Assembly (NCBI GenBank): GCA_029202525.1
Contig: CP119325.1
Location: 2,950,001 to 3,014,000 of the forward strand
DNA length: 64,000 nucleotides
Origin: Candidatus Pseudomonas phytovorans
GTDB lineage: Bacteria > Pseudomonadota > Gammaproteobacteria > Pseudomonadales > Pseudomonadaceae
Reading direction: 5' to 3'
The notes under the pieces are model-generated. The model made no database searches. It saw only the letters and a list, made by a program, of their open reading frames with translations, and had not been told where the DNA came from. Each line of letters begins with the position of its first letter. Position 1 is the stretch's first letter. Below are positions 49,003 through 61,933 of the stretch, in pieces. Position numbers and translations under genes: made by a program.

Positions 49003-49353
49003 TTATGGGTTACCCAGAATTGCCACTACCTTGTCGCGCAACTGGTCGATGCTGAACGGCTTGCCGATCATGTGCATGCCTTCCGGCACGTTCAGGCTGT
49101 CGGCATAGCCGCTGGCAAACAACACCGGCAAAAGCGGCCGCAGTTCGCGCGCTTTGCCCGCCAGCACTTCGCCGCGCATGTCCGGCAAGCCGACATCGGT
49201 CATCATCAACTCCAGCGCCTGGGTGGGGTCTTCGATAAACTTCAGTGCGTCCGTTGCATCTGCCGCCTCGATGACGCTGTAGCCCAGTTCTTCGAGCACT
49301 TCGACCATCAGCATACGTACGATGTCGTCGTCTTCGACTACCAGAAGGGGCAT
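49003..49353 (-). CDS. Single-domain response regulator
   Basis: 116 aa, a lone receiver domain. Acidic cluster EDDD (7-10), phospho-acceptor D53 in MMTDVGLPD, T/S position in FASGYAD and K in GKPFSID. No output domain. AGGAT 8 bases before the ATG at 49353. It is divergent from the large hybrid kinase and probably part of its phosphorelay. Confidence 0.9.
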   Translation of the reverse strand: MPLLVVEDDDIVRMLMVEVLEELGYSVIEAADATDALKFIEDPTQALELMMTDVGLPDMRGEVLAGKARELRPLLPVLFASGYADSLNVPEGMHMIGKPFSIDQLRDKVVAILGNP

Positions 49354-49600
49354 GGTTCGGATCCTGTGCAAATAAATGTCTTTAATCTGTGCACCGCAGG
49401 GCAGCAGAAGTTCCCGAGAATACCGATCCCTGCAATCGGATGGAACGATTGGCGCACACAGCCTTCAAATACTGGCTAAATGCCCTGCCAGACCCGGTAA
49501 AGCTGGTTAGACTCGCTTATCGGGACGGCGCAGTGGCAGATAATAACAACGGTTGATCCGCCACTTTTTCCATGGACTTTTCTTGCTCGGGCGTTTTCAC

Positions 49601-53064
<3,464 letters not shown>

Positions 53065-53068
<4 letters not shown>

Positions 53069-53886
53069 CTAGCGAACGTAACACCGACATCGAAATCAGC
53101 TTGCTGATCGAGGCTATCTACCTCAAGTACAGCTACGATTTCCGCAACTATTCCGGCGCTTCGATCAAGCGCCGGATCCTGCATGCCCTGCGCCAGTTCG
53201 ATTGCTTGACGGTGTCGGCGCTGCAGGAGCGTGTGCTGCACGACCCCGGCATGTTCATGCAGTTGCTGCAGTACCTGACGATCCCGGTCAGTGAGATGTT
53301 TCGCGACCCTGGGCATTTTCTGGCACTGCGCAACGAAGTGGTACCGCTGCTGCGCACCTGGCCGTCAATCAAGGTGTGGATTGCCGGCTGCAGCACGGGT
53401 GAGGAGGTGTATTCCATGGCCATCCTGCTGCGTGAGGAGGGCCTGCTGGACCGCACCATCATCTACGCCACCGACATCAACCCGCATTCGCTGGACAAGG
53501 CCAAGCAGGGCATCTACTCGATGCAGAGCATGCGCGAGTACGCCGAGAACTACCGCATCGCCGGTGGGCGCAGGGATTTTTCCGAGTACTACACAGCGGC
53601 CTATGGCAACGCCATCATCGACAGCACCCTGCGCGACAACGTGACCTTCGCTGACCACAGCCTGGCCACCGACAGTGTGTTTTCCGAAACCCAGCTGGTG
53701 TCGTGCCGCAACGTGCTCATTTATTTCAACAAGGACCTGCAGGACCGCGCCCTGGGCCTGTTCCATGAGTCCTTGTGCCACCGCGGCTTCCTGGTGCTGG
53801 GCAGCAAGGAATCGGTGGACTTTTCTGCATACAGTGACCACTTCGAGCCGCTGGTCAAACCCGAACGGATCTACCGTAAATCATGA
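53065..53886 (+). CDS. CheR-type methyltransferase
   Basis: 273 aa. N-terminal helical domain (SLLIEAIYLKYSYDFRNYSG, KRRILHALRQF) and SAM domain VWIAGCSTGEEVYSMAILLR with CRNVLIYFNKDLQDRAL near the C-terminus. It would methylate glutamates of a receptor-like protein. The start is a TTG overlapping the kinase stop (TTGA) with GGAG upstream. No chemoreceptor, CheA or CheW is near, so the target is likely the neighbouring kinase. Confidence 0.88.
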
Positions 53887-54458
53887 ACGGCGTGCGTGCG
53901 GTGGTGATCGGTGCCTCGGCAGGCGGCGTGACGGCGCTGTTCACGGTGTTGGGCGGGTTGCCAGCCGGCTTCTCCATTCCGGTACTGTGCGTGCTGCACC
54001 TGCCGGACAACCGCCACAGCCAGCTGGCTGCAGTGCTGCAACGCCGCTTGCAGCAGCCGGTGCATGAGGCGCAAGACAAAGAACCGCTATGCGCCGGGCA
54101 GATCTACGTGGCCGGGCCAGGCTATCACCTGTCGGTGGAGCGCGATTTCACCCTGTCGTTGAGCCAGGAGCCGCCGGTGCATTTTTCCAGGCCGGCCATC
54201 GATTACCTGTTCATGTCCGCTGCCGACGCCTATGGCGACGGCCTGCTTGGCGTGCTGCTCACCGGGGCCAACGAAGACGGTGCCCAAGGGCTTGCCTATA
54301 TCAAGAACAATGGCGGCCGGACCATCGTCCAGGACCCCCGTGACGCACAGGTTGCGCTGATGCCGGAGGCCGCTCTGGCCCTGCATCAGCCCGACCATAT
54401 TCTTTCTTTGTGTGGCATCGAGCAGTTGCTCGCTGCCCTGGAACCCAGCGCATGCTAA
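53883..54458 (+). CDS. CheB-type methylesterase without receiver domain
   Basis: 191 aa consisting only of the catalytic domain. Active-site serine in IGASAGGVTALF, histidine in CVLHLPDNRHSQ and aspartate in LLTGANEDGAQGL. It would remove methyl groups from glutamyl esters. Lacking a receiver it cannot be activated as classical CheB. ATGA overlap with cheR and a 7-base overlap with the next kinase gene. Confidence 0.9.
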   Translation: MNGVRAVVIGASAGGVTALFTVLGGLPAGFSIPVLCVLHLPDNRHSQLAAVLQRRLQQPVHEAQDKEPLCAGQIYVAGPGYHLSVERDFTLSLSQEPPVHFSRPAIDYLFMSAADAYGDGLLGVLLTGANEDGAQGLAYIKNNGGRTIVQDPRDAQVALMPEAALALHQPDHILSLCGIEQLLAALEPSAC

Positions 54459-55678
54459 GCCACACCATCGCCAAATTGCTGATCGTCGACGATCTGCCGG
54501 AGAACCTGCTGGCACTCGACGCGCTGATCCAGGGCAAAGACCGTGAGGTGCACCAGGCCCAGTCTGCCGAGGCGGCGTTGTCGCTGTTGCTCGAACACGA
54601 GTTCGCCCTGGCCATCCTCGATGTGCAGATGCCGGGCATGAACGGCTTCGAACTGGCTGAGCTGATGCGCGGCACGGAAATGACCCGCAATATTCCCATT
54701 GTCTTCGTCACGGCTGCCGGGCGCGAGATGAACTATGCCTTCAAAGGTTACGAAAGCGGTGCGGTGGATTTTCTGCACAAGCCGCTCGACACCATGGCGG
54801 TGAAGAGCAAGGTATCGGTGTTCGTCGACCTCTACCGCCAACGCAAGGTGCTCGACCGCCAGCTACAGGCGCTGGAGCGCAGCCGCCAGGAGCAGGAAGT
54901 GCTGCTGGGCCAGTTGCAGGTGGCGCGGGGTGAGCTGGAACATGCGGTACGCATGCGGGATGACTTCATGTCGATCGTTTCCCACGAGGTGCGTACCCCG
55001 CTCAATGGCCTCATCCTGGAAACCCAGCTGCGCAAGCTGCACCTGGCGCGGGGCAACCTTGCCGCGTTCAGTGAAGACAAGCTGCAGGCCATGGTCGAGC
55101 GCGACGAACGGCAGATCAACAGCCTGATCCGCCTGATCGAAGACATGCTCGACGTGTCGCGCATCCGTACCGGCAAACTGTCGCTACAGCCCAAGGCCTT
55201 CGACCTGGGCCAGCTGGTGCGTGGCCTGCTGGAGAATTTTGCGGCCCAGGCCACTGCACTGGACACGCACATCGAACTGCAACGCTGCGAGCCATTGCAG
55301 GGTGAGTGGGATGAATTTCGAATTGAACAAGTGGTGGCCAACCTGTTGTCCAATGCCTTGCGTTACGGTGAACGCAAGCCGGTACGGGTGCGCGTGTTCG
55401 AGCAGGACGGCCTGGCGTGCGTGCAGGTGCAGGACCAGGGCATCGGCATTGGCGCGGCCAACCAGCAGCGTATCTTCCAGCAGTTCGAGCGGGTCGCCAC
55501 CCAGCAGGCGATTGGCGGGTTGGGGTTGGGGCTGTATATATCGGAGCAGATCGTCCAGGCACACGGGGGGCGCATACAGGTCGAAAGTGAAGAGGGCAAG
55601 GGCGCTACCTTCACCTTGCAACTGCCGCTGGCTACATTCGAACAACAAAACGACCAGGCGCGGGCAACCTCTGCGTGA
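54452..55678 (+). CDS. Hybrid kinase with N-terminal receiver (REC-HisKA-HATPase)
   Basis: 408 aa, soluble. Receiver domain with D57 in LAILDVQMPGMNG and K in LHKPLD, short coiled linker, HisKA with H178 in SIVSHEVRTPLNG, HATPase with QDQGIGIG and GLGLGLYISEQIV. The order receiver-then-kinase suggests it is switched by phosphotransfer from another kinase, such as the large one upstream. The start overlaps cheB by 7 bases. Confidence 0.92.
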   Translation: MLSHTIAKLLIVDDLPENLLALDALIQGKDREVHQAQSAEAALSLLLEHEFALAILDVQMPGMNGFELAELMRGTEMTRNIPIVFVTAAGREMNYAFKGYESGAVDFLHKPLDTMAVKSKVSVFVDLYRQRKVLDRQLQALERSRQEQEVLLGQLQVARGELEHAVRMRDDFMSIVSHEVRTPLNGLILETQLRKLHLARGNLAAFSEDKLQAMVERDERQINSLIRLIEDMLDVSRIRTGKLSLQPKAFDLGQLVRGLLENFAAQATALDTHIELQRCEPLQGEWDEFRIEQVVANLLSNALRYGERKPVRVRVFEQDGLACVQVQDQGIGIGAANQQRIFQQFERVATQQAIGGLGLGLYISEQIVQAHGGRIQVESEEGKGATFTLQLPLATFEQQNDQARATSA

Positions 55679-55722
55679 GCCTGGGGTCTGATGGCCAACT
55701 GTAAGAATTTCAAGGCGTTAAC

Positions 55723-56100
55723 ATGAGTGAAGATGCACAAGATGTGGTGTTGGTCGTCGAGGACGAACCGGCGATTCGCATGATCCTGCGTGATTACCTG
55801 GCAGGTGAGGGCTACCACGTGCTGGTGGCCGAAGATGGCGAGCAGGCCTTCGCGATCCTGGCCAGCAAACCGCACCTGGACCTGATGGTGACGGACTTCC
55901 GCTTGCCGGGGGGTATCTCCGGCGTGGAGATCGCCGAACCTGCGGTGAAGTTGCGGCCGGAACTGAAGGTGATTTTCATCAGTGGCTACCCGGCGGAAAT
56001 TCTCGAATCCGGCAGCCCGATCACCCGCAAGGCACCGATCCTGGCCAAGCCGTTTGACCTGGATACCTTGCATGAGCAGATCCAGGCCCTGTTGCGTTAA
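55723..56100 (+). CDS. Single-domain response regulator
   Basis: 125 aa receiver: EDE (13-15), D58 in LMVTDFRLPGG, S in IFISGYPAE and K in LAKPFDLDTL. It follows the second kinase by 44 bases and completes the six-gene signalling locus. No output domain. Confidence 0.9.
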   Translation: MSEDAQDVVLVVEDEPAIRMILRDYLAGEGYHVLVAEDGEQAFAILASKPHLDLMVTDFRLPGGISGVEIAEPAVKLRPELKVIFISGYPAEILESGSPITRKAPILAKPFDLDTLHEQIQALLR

Positions 56101-56108
56101 CCTGCACT

Positions 56109-56140
56109 GGCCCTTTCGCGGGTAAACCCGCGAAAGGGCC
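56109..56140. terminator. Bidirectional hairpin between signalling locus and tetR
   Basis: GGCCCTTTCGCGGGT AA ACCCGCGAAAGGGCC, a perfect 15-bp stem with a 2-base loop, between the convergent ends at 56100 and 56149. Same family as 15514-15545; no U-run. Confidence 0.6.
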
Positions 56141-56148
56141 GGAACAAG

Positions 56149-56730
56149 CTACCGCAGGGTCCGCTCCAACCCCCCGACCAGCATGCTCTCCATCAACCCA
56201 AGCCCCTGTTCCTCGGGCAATGCCTTCAGCATCCCCGGCAACTGGTTAAGCAGCGTCGCCACCACATGCGCAGTGGCCGCCAATGCCTCTTCGTCCAACT
56301 TCGCCTGCGGCGCAATCAACCTCAGCAACCCCGCCTCGTAACGCTTGCGCGCCAGGGCCAGGCGCCCCCGCTGGTCATCGCTCAGGCAGCAAAGGTCCCG
56401 CTCGGCCAGCCGAAACTGCATCGGCCGCTCGGCATGCAATTGCCAGTGCGCGGCGATCAGGCAACTCAAGACCGAAGTCCCACGGGCCATGGCCCGACGG
56501 CCTTGGTCCAGGGTGGCCTGAAGTTCCTCGTACAACTCCTCGATCAAGTCGTACAGCAGGTCCTGCTTGCTGGGAAAATGATGGTACAGCGAGCCTGCAG
56601 TCAGCCCTACATGGGCCGCCAGCTCGCGCATGCTGACCTGGCCAAAACCCTTTTCGGCAAACAGCGCCATGGCCCGGTCACGTCGCTCTTCAAAGTTGGC
56701 ACAGCGCATTGCGGCATTGACCGGGGGCAT
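56149..56730 (-). CDS. TetR-family transcriptional regulator
   Basis: 193 aa. N-terminal HTH (MALFAEKGFGQVSMRELAAH, GLTAGSLYHHFPSKQDLLYD) and an all-helical ligand domain. It lies 12 bases after the 3-hydroxyacyl-CoA dehydrogenase gene on the same strand, so it probably regulates that thiolase-dehydrogenase operon, perhaps sensing an acyl-CoA. Confidence 0.9.
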   Translation of the reverse strand: MPPVNAAMRCANFEERRDRAMALFAEKGFGQVSMRELAAHVGLTAGSLYHHFPSKQDLLYDLIEELYEELQATLDQGRRAMARGTSVLSCLIAAHWQLHAERPMQFRLAERDLCCLSDDQRGRLALARKRYEAGLLRLIAPQAKLDEEALAATAHVVATLLNQLPGMLKALPEEQGLGLMESMLVGGLERTLR

Positions 56731-56742
56731 GGCGCCTGATCC

Positions 56743-57591
56743 TCAGTAGGTGAAGAAGCCGCGACCGCTCTTGCGCCCCAGCCAACCGGCCGCGACCATT
56801 TCCTTGAGCAGCGGGGCAGGGCGGTACTTGCTGTCGTTGAAGCCTTCATGGAAGGCCTCCATGATCGCCAGCAGGGTGTCCAGGCCGATCAGGTCGGCCA
56901 ACGCCAGCGGGCCGATCGGCTGGTTGCAGCCCAGGCGCATGCCGGTGTCGATGTCCTCGGCGCTGGCCAGGCCTTCCTGGCGCACAAAGACCGCTTCATT
57001 GATCATCGGCACCAGAATGCGATTGACCACGAAGCCCGGGCGGTTGCCGGCGGTGATCGGTGTCTTGCCGACCTTTTCGGTCACCACCAGTGCCTGGGCG
57101 TAGGTGCTGTCGCTGGTCTGCAGGCCGCGGATGATCTCGACCAGTGCCATCATCGGCACCGGGTTGAAGAAGTGCACGCCAATGAAGCGCTCGGGGTGCT
57201 CGATGCTGGCGGCCAGCTGGGTGACCGACAGCGACGAGGTGTTGGTCGCGATCAGGCAGTCGGCGGCGACGTTGGCGGCCACTTGCTGCAGGATGCGCTG
57301 CTTGAGCTGCAGGCTTTCGGTGGCGGCCTCGATCACCAGTTGCGCGCTGCTGAGCTGGGCATAGTCGGTGCTGGTGCGGATGCGTGTTTTCGCCGCCGCC
57401 GCCTTGTCTGCATCCAGGGTGCCTTTGCTGACCTGGCGCTCAAGGTTCTTGCTCAAGGTGGCCACGCCGCGCTCCAGCGCCGCGTCGGAAACATCCACCA
57501 GCAGCACCGGGTAGCCGGCGACTGCACACACTTGGGCAATGCCGTTGCCCATGGTGCCGGCGCCGATCACGGCGATCTGTTCAATGCTCAT
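56743..57591 (-). CDS. 3-hydroxybutyryl-CoA dehydrogenase
   Basis: 282 aa. NAD site IAVIGAGTMGNGIAQVCAVA, catalytic histidine region ERFIGVHFFNPVPMMALVEI and NRPGFVVNRILVPMINEA. It oxidises short-chain 3-hydroxyacyl-CoA to 3-ketoacyl-CoA. It is 13 bases after the thiolase gene. The pair could work in butyrate or valerate use, or in the reverse direction. Confidence 0.93.
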   Translation of the reverse strand: MSIEQIAVIGAGTMGNGIAQVCAVAGYPVLLVDVSDAALERGVATLSKNLERQVSKGTLDADKAAAAKTRIRTSTDYAQLSSAQLVIEAATESLQLKQRILQQVAANVAADCLIATNTSSLSVTQLAASIEHPERFIGVHFFNPVPMMALVEIIRGLQTSDSTYAQALVVTEKVGKTPITAGNRPGFVVNRILVPMINEAVFVRQEGLASAEDIDTGMRLGCNQPIGPLALADLIGLDTLLAIMEAFHEGFNDSKYRPAPLLKEMVAAGWLGRKSGRGFFTY

Positions 57592-57604
57592 GTGTCAGGC
57601 TCCC

Positions 57605-58789
57605 TCAAACGCGCTCGAAGACCACGGCAATGCCTTGGCCGCCACCGATGCACATGGTGGCCAAGGCGTAGCGGCCCTGGATGCGCTGCAGTTCATGGAT
57701 GGCCTTGGTCGCGATGATCGCGCCCGTTGCGCCCACCGGGTGGCCCAGGGAAATACCCGAGCCATTCGGGTTGACCTTTTCCGGGTCGAAGCCCAGCTCG
57801 CGGGCCACGGCGCAGGCCTGGGCGGCGAACGCTTCGTTGGACTCGATCACGTCCAGGTCCTGCACCTTCAGGCCGGTCTTTTCCAGCACTTTGCGGGTGG
57901 CCGGGACCGGGCCCATGCCCATCAGTTCGGGCTCGACACCTGCGTGGGCATAACCGACCAGGCGCGCCAGCGGCTTCAGGCCCAGGCGACGCACGGCGTC
58001 ACCGCTGGCCAGCACCAGGCCAGCCGCACCATCGTTGATGCCACTGGCGTTGCCGGCGGTAACGGTGCCGTCTTTCTTGAACACCGGCTTCATGCCGGCC
58101 AGTTGCTCGGCAGTCACTTCGCTGCGCACATGTTCGTCGACACTGAATTGCACGCTGCCTTTACGGGTTTTCAGCTCCAGCGGGACGATCTGGCTGTCGA
58201 AGCGGCCTTCGGCAATGGCGCGGGCAGCGCGGCGCTGGCTGTTCAGGGCCAGCTCATCCTGCATTTCGCGGGTGATGCCGTGTTTGGCTGACACATTCTC
58301 GGCGGTGATGCCCATGTGGAAGTGCTGGAACGGGTCGTGCAGCACGCCGACGGTGTAGTCGATCCCTTGCAGGTCACCCATGCGTGCGCCCCAGCGTGCC
58401 TGTGGCAGCAGGTACGGGCCACGGCTCATGGACTCGGCGCCAGCCGCCACGGCCACGTCGGTGTCCCCAAGCAGCAGGCACTGGGCCGCCGAAACGATGG
58501 CTTGCAGGCCCGAGCCGCACAAGCGGTTGACGTTGAAGGCAGGGGTTTCCTTGGGGATGCCGGCGTTCATTGCCGCCACCCGGGCCAGGTAGGCGTCACG
58601 CGGCTCGGTCGGGATCACCGTGCCCATCACCAGGTGGCCTACCTGCTCGGCGGCCACGCCCGAGCGCTCGATGGCGGCGCGGGTCAAGGCACTGGCCAGG
58701 TCGGCCAGCGGCAGGTCTTTGAGGGCACCGCCAAAGCCACCAATGGCTGAACGGACGGCACTGACGACGTAGATTTCTGCGCTGCTCAT
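57605..58789 (-). CDS. Acetyl-CoA acetyltransferase / beta-ketothiolase
   Basis: 394 aa thiolase. Nucleophile cysteine in NRLCGSGLQAIVSAAQCLLL, later VNPNGSGISLGHPVGATGA with the catalytic histidine, and MCIGGGQGIA with the second cysteine. It cleaves or condenses 3-ketoacyl-CoA. The ATG at 58789 has GGAG upstream. First gene of thiolase-dehydrogenase-tetR, and divergent from an AraC gene. Confidence 0.93.
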   Translation of the reverse strand: MSSAEIYVVSAVRSAIGGFGGALKDLPLADLASALTRAAIERSGVAAEQVGHLVMGTVIPTEPRDAYLARVAAMNAGIPKETPAFNVNRLCGSGLQAIVSAAQCLLLGDTDVAVAAGAESMSRGPYLLPQARWGARMGDLQGIDYTVGVLHDPFQHFHMGITAENVSAKHGITREMQDELALNSQRRAARAIAEGRFDSQIVPLELKTRKGSVQFSVDEHVRSEVTAEQLAGMKPVFKKDGTVTAGNASGINDGAAGLVLASGDAVRRLGLKPLARLVGYAHAGVEPELMGMGPVPATRKVLEKTGLKVQDLDVIESNEAFAAQACAVARELGFDPEKVNPNGSGISLGHPVGATGAIIATKAIHELQRIQGRYALATMCIGGGQGIAVVFERV

Positions 58790-58957
58790 AGGGGCTCCGA
58801 TTGCGAAGGCATGGCGGGACCGTGCCTGGCTCTGCGAGAATGGCCGGCGGTCCCGGAGTGGGATCGAGTCTAGGCAAAGGCTCTGTTGCAGCCTATGCCG
58901 GATCTGTTCAAACAACCTGGCACTTTTTGCCACTCAGCATAGACAGCGAAAACCACC

Positions 58958-59968
58958 ATGCGCGATAGCGATTCGGTCGCCGTGTACTTTCTCAATGCCA
59001 TGCTCCACGCCCTGCGCGATCGCCCAGCCGAGCGTGATGCACAACTGCGCGCGGTGGGCATCGAGCCGCAACTGCTTGAACAGCCGCAGGCGCGCGTACC
59101 GGCCAAGGCCTTTTCCGAGCTGTGGCTGGCACAGATCCAGCGCCTGGACGACGAGTTTTTCCGCCTCGACAGCCATGGCATGCCGCTGGGCAGTTTCGCC
59201 CTGATTTGCCGGGGCCTGATCCTTGAGCCGAACCTGGAAAAGGCCTTGCGCCAGTGCCTGGGTGGCTTCGGCCTGTTCCTGCGCGACCTGCGCGGCAGCC
59301 TGACGGTGCGCGGTGGGCGCGCGCTGATCAGCGTGCAGACAAGCATTACCGACCCGCTGACCCGGGTATATGCCGAGGAAACCTACCTAGTGCTGATGAT
59401 CGGCATGTTGTGCTGGCTGGGCGGGCGGCGTATCGCCATCGACCGCACCGAGCTGGCAGTGTCGCGCCCGGCTCAGGAAGACGACCTGCTGTTATGGGGC
59501 CCGGACTTGCGCCTGGGCAGCGGGCGCACCGAAGTGGAGTTCGACAGCGCCTGCCTGCGCCTGCCGGTGGTGCAGGACCTGGCGACCCTGAAAACCTTTC
59601 TGCGCAGTGCGCCGCAGGGCTTGGTGATCCGCTTTCGTAACCAGAACGGGCGGGTGGCCGAGGTATACCGGCACCTGCGTGCGCGGCACTCTGGGCAGTG
59701 GCCGACACTGGCGGCGCTGGCGCAGCAGCAGGGGATCAGTGCCAGTACGTTCCGCCGGCAGCTGGAGCGGGAGGGGCGTTCGTACCAGCAGATCAAGGAT
59801 GAAGTGCGCCGGGCAATGGCCTTCGAGCGGTTGCGCGAAGGCGAATTGAGCATTGCCGAGATTGCCGAACAGGCGGGGTTTCAGGAGCCCAGCGCGTTTC
59901 ACCGGGCCTTCAAGAAATGGACCGGGCAGAGCCCCGGGAGCTACCGGGCGCGGTTAACCGGGCGGTAG
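58958..59968 (+). CDS. AraC-family transcriptional regulator
   Basis: 336 aa. N-terminal arabinose-binding-like domain of the OruR/ArgR type (about 20-200; AFSELWLAQIQRLDDEFFRL) and the C-terminal double HTH (QQGISASTFRRQLEREGRSY, IAEIAEQAGFQEPSAFHRAF, KWTGQSPGSYRARL). It faces away from the thiolase operon with 168 bases between, so control of that operon is likely. Confidence 0.9.
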   Translation: MRDSDSVAVYFLNAMLHALRDRPAERDAQLRAVGIEPQLLEQPQARVPAKAFSELWLAQIQRLDDEFFRLDSHGMPLGSFALICRGLILEPNLEKALRQCLGGFGLFLRDLRGSLTVRGGRALISVQTSITDPLTRVYAEETYLVLMIGMLCWLGGRRIAIDRTELAVSRPAQEDDLLLWGPDLRLGSGRTEVEFDSACLRLPVVQDLATLKTFLRSAPQGLVIRFRNQNGRVAEVYRHLRARHSGQWPTLAALAQQQGISASTFRRQLEREGRSYQQIKDEVRRAMAFERLREGELSIAEIAEQAGFQEPSAFHRAFKKWTGQSPGSYRARLTGR

Positions 59969-59974
59969 CTTTAA

Positions 59975-60084
59975 CCTGTGCTGGCCTCTTCGCGGGCTTG
60001 CCCGCTCCCACAGGTACGGCGCGGTTTTCAGAGTCTGTGAGTTCCCTGTGGGAGCGGGCAAGCCCGCGAAGAGGCCAGTACAGG
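59975..60084. repeat. Inverted REP pair between araC and the AhpD-like gene
   Basis: CTCTTCGCGGGCTTGCCCGC at the left and GAGCGGGCAAGCCCGCGAAG at the right; arms extend to CCTGTGCTGGCC and GGCCAGTACAGG. Located between convergent genes. Confidence 0.9.
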
Positions 60085-60097
60085 CAACCGCTTATGG

Positions 60098-60535
60098 TCA
60101 GGCGGGCACCATGGCAAACCCGACCCCGAAGCGGTTCCAGGCATTGATGGTAGCAATCGCCAGGGTCAGGTTGGCCACTTCGGCCGGTTCGAAGTGCTCC
60201 TGCAAGGCTTCATACTCCCCCTGCGGCGCGCCTTGCTCAGGCAAGCGGGTCAGGCTTTCGACCCAGGCCAGCGCCGCACGTTCACGCGGGGTGAAGTAAG
60301 CGGTTTCACGCCAAACGCTCAAGGTCTGCAGGCGTGCTTCGGTCTCACCGGCCTTGCGTGCATCGTTGGCGTGCAGGTTGACGCAGTAGGCGCAGCCGTT
60401 TATTTGCGAAGCCCGCAGGCGCACCAGTTCCAGCAGCGAACTCTCCAGGCCGCTCTTGGCCAGGGCCTGCTCCAGGCCGACCATGGCTTTGTAGGCTTCC
60501 GGGGCGTGCTTGGCCCATTCGATACGGTTGTGCAT
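60098..60535 (-). CDS. Carboxymuconolactone decarboxylase / AhpD-like protein
   Basis: 145 aa. CxxC motif in SQINGCAYCVNLHANDARKA, the peroxidatic-type centre of AhpD-like alkylhydroperoxidases, followed by HDAR-like residues. The ATG at 60535 is chosen. Likely a small reductase in oxidative-stress defence. It is divergent from the MFS gene. Exact substrate unknown. Confidence 0.9.
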   Translation of the reverse strand: MHNRIEWAKHAPEAYKAMVGLEQALAKSGLESSLLELVRLRASQINGCAYCVNLHANDARKAGETEARLQTLSVWRETAYFTPRERAALAWVESLTRLPEQGAPQGEYEALQEHFEPAEVANLTLAIATINAWNRFGVGFAMVPA

Positions 60536-60736
60536 GGCTGTCTCCAAAGGGTGTGGGGTGGGAATGGCACTACTGTAGCGCTGCCTATTGGCAACCCCGA
60601 TAGCCAATTGCGCACATAAGCGGGAGGCCAATCGTCCATTCAGGTGGCCACTGACAAGCATCCAATCTCTTCATTTCTGCCAAGCCTGACAAGCCGGGAT
60701 AATGGCCGGGTCCTGCTACCTGAGAACCGATGCACA

Positions 60737-61933
60737 ATGAGAGCTGCTTTGAACCTGTTGCTGGTGATCCTGCTGGCGCTGAACCTGCGGCCGATCCTGA
60801 CCAGTATCGGCCCGTTACTCGAACCCATGCGCGCCAGCACCGGCCTGGGCTACCAGCAGGCAGCCCTGCTGACGGCATTGCCGGTACTGTGCATGGGCCT
60901 GGTGCCGTTGCTGCAGCCGTGGCTGCGACGCTGGATCAGCGAGCATGGCGGCATGCTCGGTGGCCTGGCTGCCATTGCGCTGGCCTGCCTGTGGCGCCTG
61001 CAACTGGACAGCGCCTGGGCGTTGATTGCCAGTGCGGTGGTCGCCGGCCTGGGTGTGGCGGTGGTGCAGGGCATGATGCCGGGGCTGGTCAACCGCTGGT
61101 TCCCCAGCCGCCTGGCGGGGGCGATGGGCCTGTACTCGGCGGCATTGATGTGTGGTGGCGGCATGGCCGCCGTGCTTGGTCCACATATCAGCGGCCATTT
61201 CGGCCACTGGCAGGTCGGCCTGGGCGTGTGGGCGGTTCCGGCATTGCTGGCGCTGCTGGCCTGGTCGGTACTGCGGCCACGGCAGGCGGCGCCAACGCCG
61301 GGCGGAGCCGCTGGCGGGCACTGGTTCGGCACGCGCCGGGCCTGGTTGCTGGCCTTGTACTTCGGCCTGATCAATGGCGGCTACACCAGCATGGTGGCCT
61401 GGCTGCCGGCATACCATATCGAACACGGCGGCAGCGCTCAGGGCGGCGCCGACCTGGTTGGCCTGATGACGGTGTTCCAGGTGGCCGGCGCACTGGGGTT
61501 GCCGCTGTTGCTGCGGCGTTGGGCCGACCGCCGCGTTGGCCTGTGGTTGGCACTGGCGACCCAGTTGGCCGGCTTCCTCGGCTTGCTGCTGGCACCCACG
61601 CTGGCTTCGGGTTTGTGGGTCGCAATGATCGGTTTTGGCCTGGGCGCCTGCTTCAGCCAGAGCCTGACGCTGACCCTTGAGCACCTTAAGACCCCCGCCG
61701 AGGCTGGCAGCCTGGCCGCTTTCGTGCAGGGCATCGGCTTTATCATTACCGGGATCGTGCCGTACATCACCGGCTGGCTGCGTGACGTGAGTGGTGACTT
61801 TCAGGCGTCGTGGATGCTGCTCACCGTGACCGTGGTGGCCATGCTGCTGGTAACCCGTTGCTTCAATCCGCGTGGCTATGCTGCGGCCATCGCGCGCCCG
61901 GGCGCAACCGGCAAGGCCGCGCCGGTCAGCTGA
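60737..61933 (+). CDS. MFS transporter, CynX/NimT family
   Basis: 398 aa with about twelve hydrophobic segments. N-terminus LNLLLVILLALNLRPILTSI matches CynX-type proteins, with signature-like stretches LVNRWFPSRLAGAMGLYSAA and GLGACFSQSLTLTLEHLKTP. Substrate could be cyanate, 2-nitroimidazole or another small anion; unknown. It overlaps the convergent MocR gene by 8 bases at their ends. Confidence 0.88.
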   Translation: MRAALNLLLVILLALNLRPILTSIGPLLEPMRASTGLGYQQAALLTALPVLCMGLVPLLQPWLRRWISEHGGMLGGLAAIALACLWRLQLDSAWALIASAVVAGLGVAVVQGMMPGLVNRWFPSRLAGAMGLYSAALMCGGGMAAVLGPHISGHFGHWQVGLGVWAVPALLALLAWSVLRPRQAAPTPGGAAGGHWFGTRRAWLLALYFGLINGGYTSMVAWLPAYHIEHGGSAQGGADLVGLMTVFQVAGALGLPLLLRRWADRRVGLWLALATQLAGFLGLLLAPTLASGLWVAMIGFGLGACFSQSLTLTLEHLKTPAEAGSLAAFVQGIGFIITGIVPYITGWLRDVSGDFQASWMLLTVTVVAMLLVTRCFNPRGYAAAIARPGATGKAAPVS